A stretch of 64,000 nt of DNA, from NCBI GenBank assembly GCA_963921195.1, contig OY992537.1:76824894-76888893 (forward strand). The letters are read 5' to 3'. The stretch is from Pegoplata infirma. Taxonomy: Eukaryota; Arthropoda; Insecta; Diptera; Anthomyiidae. Below the pieces are notes generated by a model. That model had not been told where the DNA came from. It saw nothing but the letters and a program-made list of their open reading frames with translations, and did no database searches. Positions 34,009 through 43,262 of the stretch are shown here, one piece after another. Numbering within the stretch: the stretch's first letter is position 1; each line of letters starts with the position of its first letter. A program made the position numbers and the translations under genes.

Positions 34009-35834
34009 GTCTGGGCAAATTTTTATATCTAAAATTTCAGTAGTACAAAAATGACACTAATTGGACTAAATTAGCCAGTAGCCGGGCGATTAAAATTTTT
34101 AATTTTTTAAAATTAAACAAAAATATAAGCCACGATACATCATTATGATTAATTTGGATGTGCTTAACACTTATACTAAAATTAAATTAAAATCGGTCAA
34201 ACGGTTCTCGCGATATCGATACGAGAAATTTAAGAAAAAAAAATTAAACCTAAATTCTTTTTCGTTGGCCCTTTTATGGACCTTAAGACAGACGTTCAGC
34301 TAAAATAATTTTCATAATTTAAGCCCGTTGCACCCTTCGATCAAAATTTTTGATTTTCAGAAAATTTTCATAATATACTCTAAATGTTGATAAACTTGAC
34401 TTTACTCAGCTACTCCTTTTTGAGAGTCGCCTTAAAATTGTTAATTTTTTCATAAGAAAATATTATCATCTGGGAAATAAGGTAAGCCACAAAATAAGCG
34501 CCACTATAATGTGTATTAAAAATAATTACACAATTAACTTTTTTTTATAATGTTATTCAGCTGAACCACATAAACTGACTATTTTGTAGTGTGAATCGTT
34601 AAATTAAACTTCACTTAAAAAAAGCATTAAAAAATTGAAATAATATAAAATAATTGTGTCCAAAACTATATTGTTTGATGACCTTAAATGACTGTTGCAC
34701 TGTGTTATTTCTCTTTTAATGCATTTTAAATCTATAAATATTATAATTGTAACTTCAATAATAAATACATTTAATTAATGAAAATAATAGCAAAAAAATA
34801 GCATATAAATTAACCACTAATGACCTTTAAAATATTAATAACCTTTTTCGTATTTAATAATATAAAAAATTTGCGATTTAATAAAAAAAAAGATACCACA
34901 ATGTATATTCTGTTGTTAATAAACACACCAGTGTCCATTAAATTTATATTAATCATACGCAGTCAAAATCCTTTTTTGAAATTCCGAATTGATACAAATA
35001 ACACAGTGCTACAAAAGTAAAAAAAAAAATGGTTTTTGCTCATAGTTTTTTCGATTGCCTCGTTTATAGTGTGTTTTTAAAATGATAATGTTTTTAGACT
35101 GGTGTCGAATTTAAAAAAAAAGTAGCAGGACGCCACCGCAGTTTGACTATATAAGCTAACGATTAACAAAAAAGAAAATAAGAATTACTGTTTTTATTTT
35201 TTTCAAACCAAAAATTTTAGTAACTTGGGCTTGTAATTTGGATAATAATTCACCAGCTAATGAATAAAACGTAGCATAATAATTTTTCATCAATATTTTT
35301 TTTTTTTTCAATATATTTTCCCATTAACCTATTTCGATCATTTGTTCGATTTTCCAAAAAAATATTTGTGTATAAAAAATGTGCAATTTCAGGTAAATTT
35401 CGTTACGAATCTTAAGTCTAATATCCCTCTTTGACCACCGCAATTTATATGTGCATGGAATGCAATGCAATTTTTTAATTAATTTTAAATTTTTTTGGAT
35501 TTAATTAATTATAAAATTCCACTAATTTGAATTATTTTGAATCTATTTATTTTGAAAATAATGAAATAAATTAATTAAATAGCAAATAAATCAAAAATTA
35601 AAATTGCATAAAATGTTTAAATACAGGCTTTTCTGGAATAACGAAACATTGAAACAATTTTTTGACAAGGTTTTTAAGATCAGCGGTTGCTAATAACCCT
35701 AAAAAAGTACATTTTACCAAAAAAGAAAAATAAAATTGAGTGTTGGTCCAAAATGGGTTAATTTTTTTTTTTTCATCCACAATTTTTTCTATATTTTTTA
35801 TCAACATATTTTTTTTATAAATACTTTTTTTAAA
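34009..35834. other. Long stretch with nothing assigned
   Basis: AT-rich. I see no coherent reading frame, TIR or tandem array. Frames at 34820 and 35598 are low-complexity. It may be old host or repeat DNA. Confidence 0.3.
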
Positions 35835-35925
35835 TATCATCAAGATTTTTTTCACCAATATTTTTTTTTTTCATCAATATTTTTTTTTTCATCAATATTT
35901 TTTTTATCAATATTTTTCCACACTT
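35835..35925. repeat. Simple tandem (ATCAATATTTTTTTTTTTC)n
   Basis: Four to five copies with variable T-run length, in line with replication slippage. Confidence 0.7.
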
Positions 35926-35988
35926 TTGTACACATGGACCAGACCGACAAATTCTGAATGTTGAGTCGAAAACATAATACACGTGAGG
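35915..35988 (-). repeat. Inverted flank duplication, left copy
   Basis: It is the inverse of 38836-38907. Shared words are CGGTCTGGTCCATGTGTACA followed by AAAGTGTG, and GTATTATG.TTTCG. The pair brackets PAL copy 3 and its insertion. It overlaps the first bases of PAL copy 3. Confidence 0.75.
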
Positions 35989-37018
35989 CATTCCACACCA
36001 AATGTCCCGCTACAGAAAAACATGTGTCCGTAAATTTCCGAATAGGTTGTTTGGATAGCCCTATATGGAACTAAGAAAATTGCGTTTTTGGTTTTTCTAA
36101 TTTTCAAAAACTGGGCTTAGAAGGCGTGGTCAAATATTGGAAATATGTTCAAATTTGTGGCGAGTTGCCTTGATTAAATATTTATCACATTAAAACGAAA
36201 TGCACCACAATCTCAAAAATTTATATTCTTATATAGTTTTGTATGGGCTATCGATAAAACTTTTTTTTTAAATTTTCAGAACCCGTTCTGAAATTTTCCA
36301 TTTTTTAAAAATGTCAATTTATTTAAAACATGCCACTTTTTATTTTCTTATTTATTTTTTTTTTTTAAGTTTAGATGTTTGTCCATCCACACAAAAATAA
36401 AATCAGAAACACGTTCTTCGTTTTTTTTCGAAAAAATCGCATTTGAACTTTAAATTTCATAACAATTTTGTAATTTGCTTGTATTTTCTTGATTTAACGT
36501 TGCGAATGAGTATGATTAATTGCATAAATATTACTCATTCGCAACGTTAAAACAAAGAAATACAAGCAAATTTTGTAAATTGTTATGAAATTTAAAGTTC
36601 AAATGCGATTTGCTCGAAAAAAACGAAGAACGTGTTTCTAATTTTTTTTGTGTGGATGGAAAAACAACTAAACTTTAAAAAAAAAAATTTAAAAAAGAAA
36701 AAAAATGTGGCATGTTTTTAATAAATTAACATTTTTGAAAATGGAAAATTTCAGAACGGGTTCTGAAAATTTTCCAAAAAAAAAAAAAATTTAATCGATA
36801 GTCCATACAAAACTATATAAGAATGTAAATTTTTGAGATTGTGGTGCATTCCGTTTTAATGTGATAAATATTTAATGAAGGCAACTCGCCACAAATTTGA
36901 CCATTTTTCCAATATTTGACCACGCCTCCTAAGCCCAGTTTTTGAAAAATTTAAAAACCAAAAACGCTATTTTCTAAGTAACATATAGGACTATCCATAC
37001 AACCTATTCAGAAGTTAA

Positions 37019-37026
37019 CGGTACAC
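37019..37026. repeat. 8-bp target-site duplication, left
   Basis: CGGTACAC, repeated at 38425-38432. The intact PAL copy 1 has a single CGGTACAC followed by GTGTTTTT at this place. Confidence 0.85.
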
Positions 37027-38424
37027 AGTCTGTCCGTTGTATGGAAAAGGCGCGCATCGAAGTTTTTTCATTATAACTTTTGAACGGATTGGGCTATTTC
37101 AAAATTTTTACAGTTTTGGAAACTAGAAACTTAGAGCTATTCTTGGATGTCGTTTCAAAGATGTACTGTCAATACCCTACCTTAAACGGGAAGGTAAACT
37201 TGGTTAACTAACCAACAAAAAAAAAAGTTAAAAAAATTCGATTTCCTCGAAAATTGTACTTTATACCACCGAATTTTTTGTGATGTGCATTACAACTATA
37301 TGGTTAAACCCAAAAATCGGAATTCACGACCAGCTTTTTGAAGAATATATTACAAATAGTCCAGAAAAAAATCAAACTACTTACGATTTATAAATAACGA
37401 TTTTATTATTCAATATAGATCTCTTTAAAATATTTTTAAGTGGGATTATTTATCTGCACACAAATAATACACCCTACATTTAAAGAACCGGCAATTAAAA
37501 CTTGTTTGCCTTCAGGAAACTCATTTAATACAAACAAAAATAAAACAAATTAACCAATAAAAATTGAATTATGAAAAAAAGAAGAAAGTTCAATGTAGAT
37601 AACAAAATTAAATTATTTACTCCATCTCTAGCAATTCCAACACTTCCGGTGGATAATTCGTTTTTGTTTTGGATTTAGTTCGTTATTTCGTTTTATTGAT
37701 ATTTTTGGGTCACTTTGAATCATATGAAAAATATCCTCCAGATTGTGAAAAATGGATTCTGTGTACATTAGAGATTTAACCTGACATACATCTTTTTAAG
37801 TAACGCCGGAGAAATAAAAAGCATGTTATGTAAAACAATCAAATTGTACAACTTTTAAACTAATTTAACAAATAATTTGAATATTTTTGTTTTTAACCTT
37901 AACTTTAACCTCGATTTGACAGAGCTCTGGCACTTTCTGGCAAAAGTTATAACATACGAAATGTTATGGAATACCTCTAGTATAACCTGCACCAGCGTTT
38001 TGCATTATCCATCATTATCTGCAGAAGTTGCAGTCTATTATAAATGGATTTTTAAAGATATTTAAAAAAAATATTGATTTTTACTCAATATAACTTTTTG
38101 TTGGGTTATTTTTTTTTTTGTTATAAAAAAAATGAATAATAAAATAACGGATCTTGGAAACATTTTGCAAAAAATTTGGATGGATTACTCCACAAGATGA
38201 ATTTTTAAAATTTTTTCAAAAAATGTCCTTTACAAAAAAAATAAATTAAGAAAAATGTGAAAAACTCAATACTTTGGAGTTGTGCCCCAGCCAAACTAAG
38301 AGGCGCATTGATGTAACGGAAACTGATTTTTAGTCTCCAGAGTGTCAAAATTAAGTATGCACCTAAAAAAAAATAATCGGCAATTTTTTTTTTTTACCCA
38401 AATGCGCACGAATATTACACCGTG
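37027..38424. mobile_element. 1398-bp insertion with 8-bp TSD, unknown family
   Basis: The insertion is defined by comparison with PAL copies 1 and 2 and by the CGGTACAC duplication. It begins AGTCTGTCCGTTGTATGG and ends ACGAATATTACACCGTG. Both ends contain a GCGCGCAT / ATGCGCAC word near the tip, a weak inverted pair. Frames inside (for example 37877-38065) are short and have no known motif. An 8-bp TSD points to hAT or P-type elements; I cannot choose. Confidence 0.7.
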
Positions 38425-38432
38425 CGGTACAC
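38425..38432. repeat. 8-bp target-site duplication, right
   Basis: CGGTACAC, identical to 37019-37026. Confidence 0.85.
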
Positions 38433-38551
38433 GTGTTTTTTTTTTTTGCTGAACATTTGGTGTGGAATGCCTCATGTATCTACCAGTTTTTCCTAGAATT
38501 GATATTTTGAGATATGACACTATGCAAGAAAATGAGCGATAAAAGAAAACC

Positions 38552-38662
38552 GTAGTCGGTCAAGACTGACCGTATAATACACCAAACTTGGCGGAAACTT
38601 CGATCCAAAGTCCAAACATCGATCCCAAGTCGGGGTACACCTTCCCGCCATAAACATTAAAA
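38552..38662 (-). mobile_element. D2 element terminus, fragment
   Basis: GTAGTCGGTCAAGACTGACC, TATAATACACCAAA and CCAAGTC words match the hairpin end of D2 at 44298. The rest is missing. Confidence 0.55.
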
Positions 38663-38835
38663 AAACACATTTATTTTGATATTGGGGGTTAAATAACATA
38701 ATTTTATTTTTATCCATAAAACATATTCGTTGTATTTTTCAGGGGTCACTTTATCCATGATCTGTCCAAATCGAATTCGAAAAAGAAAAAAAGAAGGAAA
38801 AACGAAAGGAAGAGAAGAATTGATCTTGAAAAACT

Positions 38836-38907
38836 GCGAGACACATGTATTATGATTTCGGCCTTACTTATATAATTTTTCGGTCTGGTCCATGTGTACA
38901 AAAGTGT
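38836..38907 (+). repeat. Inverted flank duplication, right copy
   Basis: Inverse of 35915-35988 (CGGTCTGGTCCATGTGTACA). No element end is visible here. Confidence 0.75.
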
Positions 38908-39068
38908 GTCGAACGGTGTAATCTGAAAATGCTTGTAAAGTACATTATATGGTTGCTTATATGCTGGGAAAACACTACTATTAAGTACCTTCACAGCGCT
39001 CGAAATGACAACGACGGTATGCCGTCAATATTTTTAAGCATTTTTAAACCGGACAAGTGAGATTGTTC

Positions 39069-39551
39069 ACACAAAAAATTATTGGCTAAAAATTTTCAAT
39101 TAAATGTATTGATCAACAAAATTTAAATAAGTCAATCAATGTTTTGATTAAAATTTTTGCTATTTTTTGTTACAAATTTTCAACATACCAGATTTTTTTT
39201 TCGCTTTAATTTATTTGAATAGATTAATTCAAAAATATACAAAATAATCGGGCTTTACTTTTTATTGTTGGCAACATATTGGAAAGCAAAAAAGATGAAT
39301 TTTTTGATAATTTTTTCAAAAGCTTACAATTCATTTGTTAAATCAATCATTATTTTGGTTGACTTTAAACAAAACATTGAGCAAATTTTTGATCAAAATC
39401 GAAAAAATGTTTGATTGAAAAAAATTTCAATCAATCACCTACAATTTGATGATTGGTATAACAATTTTTTTGAATTGGAGGAATTTCAATCAAAAAATTG
39501 ATTGAATCAGTGTTTTTGTTGATTGACATTCGTTTCAACTTTTTTCTGTGT
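39069..39551 (+). mobile_element. MITE family X, complete copy
   Basis: The ends ACACAAAAAATTATTGG and the inverse of ACACAGAAAAAAGTTG bound 483 bp of non-coding DNA rich in ATTGATT / AATCAAT words, many in inverted arrangement (TCAACAAAATTTAAATAAGT versus inverse forms). The right 165 bp match window positions 1-180. No TSD is clear. Confidence 0.7.
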
Positions 39552-39552
39552 T

Positions 39553-39592
39553 AAGTTCTGTGCTGAATCTTATATTCCCTCCAACATTATAA
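39553..39592 (-). mobile_element. D1 hairpin-end fragment
   Basis: TGTGCTGAATCTTATATTCC and CTCCAACAT resemble the D1 hairpin terminus (GTGCCGAATCTTTTATACCC). Confidence 0.45.
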
Positions 39593-39738
39593 AAAAAAAA
39601 TATGAAAAACTCATTTATTTTTTAAGAGTTGCGGTCTTGACCTTCACTCTGGTGAACTATGATTACAAATTCATTCAATATGCTTTTTTTACTAGAGCCA
39701 TAAAATTTTATATGTTTACAACTTTTTTTTTGAGAAAA

Positions 39739-40204
39739 AAAAATATTACTCGGAGAGCTTTTGGTTATTTTGTGGTCTTGTTCTACGTGTTGAGGGCTAA
39801 AAAAATGCTTTGGGTCTTTTTATCGTGTCGGCAATATTTTAAAATTTTCGGGAATGCTAACTTTTTTGGATCCAAAGTTAGGACCCATTAGGGTTCCCAT
39901 TGGGTTCGGACCCTAAAGGTCCAGACCAAGATGGGCCTAGACCTAGTTGGGTTCCTTAAAAATCGTCATAGTTTTTGATCTTAGTTTTTGAGATACGTGG
40001 TTTTAGGGGACCACTGGGATTTTGAGAATTAAAAAACTCGATAACTTCAAAAATATTACTCGGAGAGCTTTTGGTTATTTTGTGGTCTTGTTCTACGTGT
40101 TGAGGGCTAAAAAAATGCTTTGGGTCTTTTTATCGTGTCGGCAATATTTTAAAATTTTCGGGAATGCTAACTTTTTTGGATCCAAAGTTAGGACCCATTA
40201 GGGT
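39739..40204. repeat. Perfect 156-bp direct repeat, offset 310 bp
   Basis: 39739-39894 and 40049-40204 are identical by base-by-base reading (AAATATTACTCGGAGAGCTT to GGACCCATTAGGGT). The 154-bp interval contains GGACCC and GTTCC words. Perfect identity in this decayed neighbourhood marks a recent duplication. The 122-codon frame at 39523-39891 runs from the X element through D1 and the first copy and is not a gene. Confidence 0.9.
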
Positions 40205-40555
40205 CCACACATGGCGATGCTATGGAGAGCTCGAGAATCAAAAATGGCCTCCGTTTTGCTCTATCTGGCTTAGTTTCCGAGATAGCGCCATTTTAAGTTT
40301 TCTAAAAAAATAAAAAAATTTACCATTTATTTTTGCTACTATTAGCAAAAAAGCTTGTAAAAATTTGGTCAACTCCATTTCAAATTTAGCAAAAGAAATT
40401 AGTTCAAAGTTTGTTTAAAATTGCTAATGTGCTAAATGAAGCTTACAAGAATTTTTTGCTAACATGCTAATCTCAACTAAAAATTTGCCAAAAGTTAGCT
40501 AACTAGCGTTAGCAAAAAAAATTAGTAAATCTACTAACGTATTTTTTTGAGGGTG
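40205..40555. other. Unassigned, GCTAA/TTAGC-rich
   Basis: Repeated GCTAAC / GTTAGC words in both orientations (40325-40530), ending GTATTTTTTTGAGGGTG. It may be a degraded palindromic element. Confidence 0.35.
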
Positions 40556-40745
40556 AAAAAAAAAATCTTGAGTTAATAAAAAACTTTCTCCCTCCCCCAA
40601 CTCAAGAGCGTGATCCTGATATATATCTAATATATACCTTCGTGGTTACTCTAACATAAAATATACTTAACATCAGATTCTTATAATCTAAATTTAGTAT
40701 TATAATAACACATCCTATTTAAAAATTCTGGAGATCCGCCCCTGA
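40556..40745. repeat. L-type end fragment
   Basis: AATCTTGAGTTAAT..CTCCCTCCCCCAACTCAAG..GATCC matches the L terminus near 31610-31660; a further GGAGATCCGCCCCTGA lies at 40730. Confidence 0.45.
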
Positions 40746-41465
40746 TTATTATGTATGTTGATTCTCTAGCTTATCAAATCCTCAACATTAAATTCATATA
40801 ATCCAAAGTTTTTATAATAAACTAATAAATTTGTTTAACACATCCTGTATAAAAAAAACTTGTATTTCAAAAAGTTTAAACTATAGAACATATGATTTCC
40901 TTTCTTGAAATTCTCCAAACATTTTTATTCAACACAAAAAAAAAAAAATAACAACATTGAATAAATTTCATACATTTATTTCGTCCATTTAACAATGACA
41001 CTAATTGCTGGAAAAAAGCTTTTCTTTCCTATATGACATTAATTTACTCCAAAGTTTATGACATGTCTTTTATGTTAAGGAATATCACATGTCCTTGCCT
41101 TTATTATTTCTTTTTTTTTTTGGCTTACAATACAAAAAAATGTAAAACAAGAATAGAAACTAAATTTGTTTTATATGGAAAATATTTTCAAAAGCACAAA
41201 AAAATTACGTACGAATTGTTAAGAAATCAAAACATACATACCTTTCAGCAATAATAAATGTCCGAAATGCATTTCCTGTTTTGAGTTGCTTATTGCCAAC
41301 AACTAACATCATACCCCTTACCATACAATAAGACTTGAATTTACCTAACCCATACAATTCAATGGTACTTGCCTTTTATCACTACACATACATTTTACCA
41401 ACACTTGGTGAAATTTATATAAAGGAATTTAATTTCCCACTAATAAGTTTGAAAGTTAACTTAAT
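40746..41465. other. Unassigned stretch before the LINE
   Basis: CTCAACATTAAATTCATATA..ACACATCCTGTAT near 40781-40850 loosely repeats 40667-40720. Otherwise there is no feature. The 73-codon frame at 41033 is Phe/Tyr/Lys-rich and unsupported. Confidence 0.35.
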
Positions 41466-42330
41466 TCTGGTGCTCTTCATACTACACCTTCGGCTGCATT
41501 AGAAATCCCTCTTCATCTGATAGCATTAGATTTACGGCTACGTTGGCAATTCGACTTTATGGCACTCTGCAATAGAGGAGCAGCGATTGTGGCCATAGAG
41601 TGATCTTGAAGAAGAAGACAGAACCACAAAATGTGGACTGTGCTCCCTCTATGAGCCTTTTTGAGCGCCACTTTACCACTATGATACCATCCAGGGGGTC
41701 TTGGATGAGGGGAATTCCGGGTAGTAGTGCCTCCATAAAACAAGTGGGCTTTGGAGTCTATTCGGAGGAGCTTGGGTTGAGCCTGGCTCAAAATTGAAGG
41801 ATCATTGCAGTGATTATCAGGAAGTGGCTGACTAGTTGAGCTGCAATGTATTGCCTACAACTGCAGTCTATATCTATTATGACAGTCAAGCCGCGGTCAA
41901 GTCCCTGGAGTCAATGTTTCTGAAAAAAAGATCTGCCGTTAACACTGTTTTATAGGGAAGCACGCAAAAAGGTTAAATGTACCGTCGAATGACTTTTTCC
42001 GGAGTTGCATCCATGGATGAAGAGAAGTTTGAAACTATCGAACACAATCTGCCATTTCCCGTCACTTTCTTGTCAGAGACTTGTTTCCCCGGGATCTAGG
42101 GAGTTGCACGATCTTTCTGATTTGTCGGATGCCAAAATTCAATATCTAAGAAGTTTCATAAGAAGCTCAAATTGGTTTAACGACAGGGACTTGTAGGGAA
42201 ACCTATTACAGTCCCGTGTAATTACAATGGTCCTCAGAGTGTACGTGTGTTGACGAAATGTCAAAAAAATTATTATATTATGTCAGCAGCCACTCACAAC
42301 TTAACTTAACCTAAATGCCATTAGACGATT
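41466..42330 (+). pseudogene. 3' end of a Jockey-group non-LTR retrotransposon, decayed
   Basis: The 5' part reads SGALHTTPSAALEIPLHLIALDL (41466-41530; abridged motif HTTPSAALE), the junction after reverse transcriptase in insect LINEs. Next come ribonuclease H pieces: VGFGVYSEELGLSL (about 41739-41780) and IYYDSQAAVKSLESM with the catalytic Asp (41872-41916). The C-terminal segment has CHFPSLSCQRL..GSRELHDLSDLSD..FIRSSNWF (42049-42180). The three parts lie in three different frames, with extra stops, so it is dead. The 3' UTR ends TAACTTAACCTAA. RT and ORF1 are absent, consistent with 5' truncation or loss. Confidence 0.85.
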
Positions 42331-42630
42331 TGTCACCATTTTAATACAACCTAAACCTACTTGAAGAGGGGTGTGGATTTTATTTAAAATGAAAAATACG
42401 TGGAATAGTTTTGAAGTAAAATTTCATTTGTTTTAAGTGAATATTCGCTGGAAATTACCTACATAATTTTTAGAGTGCAGGAAAAAAAAAATGAAAAAAA
42501 AAATATCTAAAAATCGGAAAAAAAAAATTTGTACAAAAAAAACCACCGAAATTTTCAACAATTTTGGAACAGTTAAGAACAAAAATTTAAAAAATAAAAA
42601 CATCTATATTTATTCATATATTTATCAATA
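42331..42630. other. Unassigned, A-rich
   Basis: Long A-runs at 42482-42545. No feature. Confidence 0.3.
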
Positions 42631-42996
42631 TTTTGAGTAGGTTTATTCTAGCTCGAGGTCATTATTTGCTGCACTAATTAAAATTATGATATTCTCAAAG
42701 AATATTTTTCAAGAAAATTATTGTTCTGTTTGAAATTTATTTATGTTGGTAATATTTTGCAAGTCTTAATCGACACCTGTTTCGGGATTTATCAGAGCCC
42801 ATTGTCAAGACTATTTAGCAAAAATAAAAACCCTATACTACAAGTAGCAAAGGGTCTTTAAAGACAATCGTTAATCACCAAACTATAATATTAATACATA
42901 TTCGACTCTACTCTCATTGGGAATTAGAAAATGAAAATTGTACCATCGTAGTAAGGAGAAAATAATGACCCCGAGCTAGGATAAACCTACTCAAAA
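42631..42996. mobile_element. MITE F, complete, 366 bp
   Basis: The left end TTTTGAGTAGGTTTATTCTA then GCTCGAGGTCATTATTT is answered by AAAATAATGACCCCGAGCTA then GGATAAACCTACTCAAAA. The TIR is about 38 bp. The interior carries CGACACCTGTTTCGGGATTT and no frame. The flanks ATCAATA / GATAATA do not settle the TSD. A truncated copy is at 17757-17838. Confidence 0.8.
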
Positions 42997-43262
42997 GATA
43001 ATATATTAAAGGTCGAAAAAAACAATCTTTATTTTTAAATAAAAATTAATCAAAATTTCATCAATTTTAGAATAAGCGAAAAAATTTCAAAACAGTATTT
43101 GGATCAATTTAAGAAAAATAACAAAACATTAGGAAATGTAAGTTTTGTAACGACGTGTTTACCACCGGTTGCTGGGGCTTAGCTCGCGGGGTCAGGGTCA
43201 CTTACAGAAATTTTTAGTTTGCAGAAATTTTTGAAGAGAAACACGGCATGCTGGTATTATTA

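Larger units (their letters stand above)
35984..38474. mobile_element. Palindromic element PAL, copy 3, split by a 1.4-kb insertion
   Basis: The ends are TGAGGCATTCCACACC (35984) and GGTGTGGAATGCCTCA (38474). The palindromic body runs 35984-37026 (centre near 36510), and the last 50 bp follow the insertion at 38425. Unlike copies 1 and 2 the flanks are not TA (ACACG / TGTAT), so the flanks were changed after insertion. Confidence 0.82.

Noticed and set aside
39523..39891. 122-codon open frame, + strand
   Set aside because: It starts in the end of MITE X, crosses a D1 fragment and ends in the 156-bp repeat; composition is that of AT-rich noise.
41513..41791. 92-codon minus-strand open frame
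   Set aside because: It is the antisense shadow of the LINE ribonuclease H region.
42300..42320. Telomere-like TAACC repeat
   Set aside because: TTAACTTAACCTAA is only two to three units and sits at the LINE 3' end, where such tails are usual.
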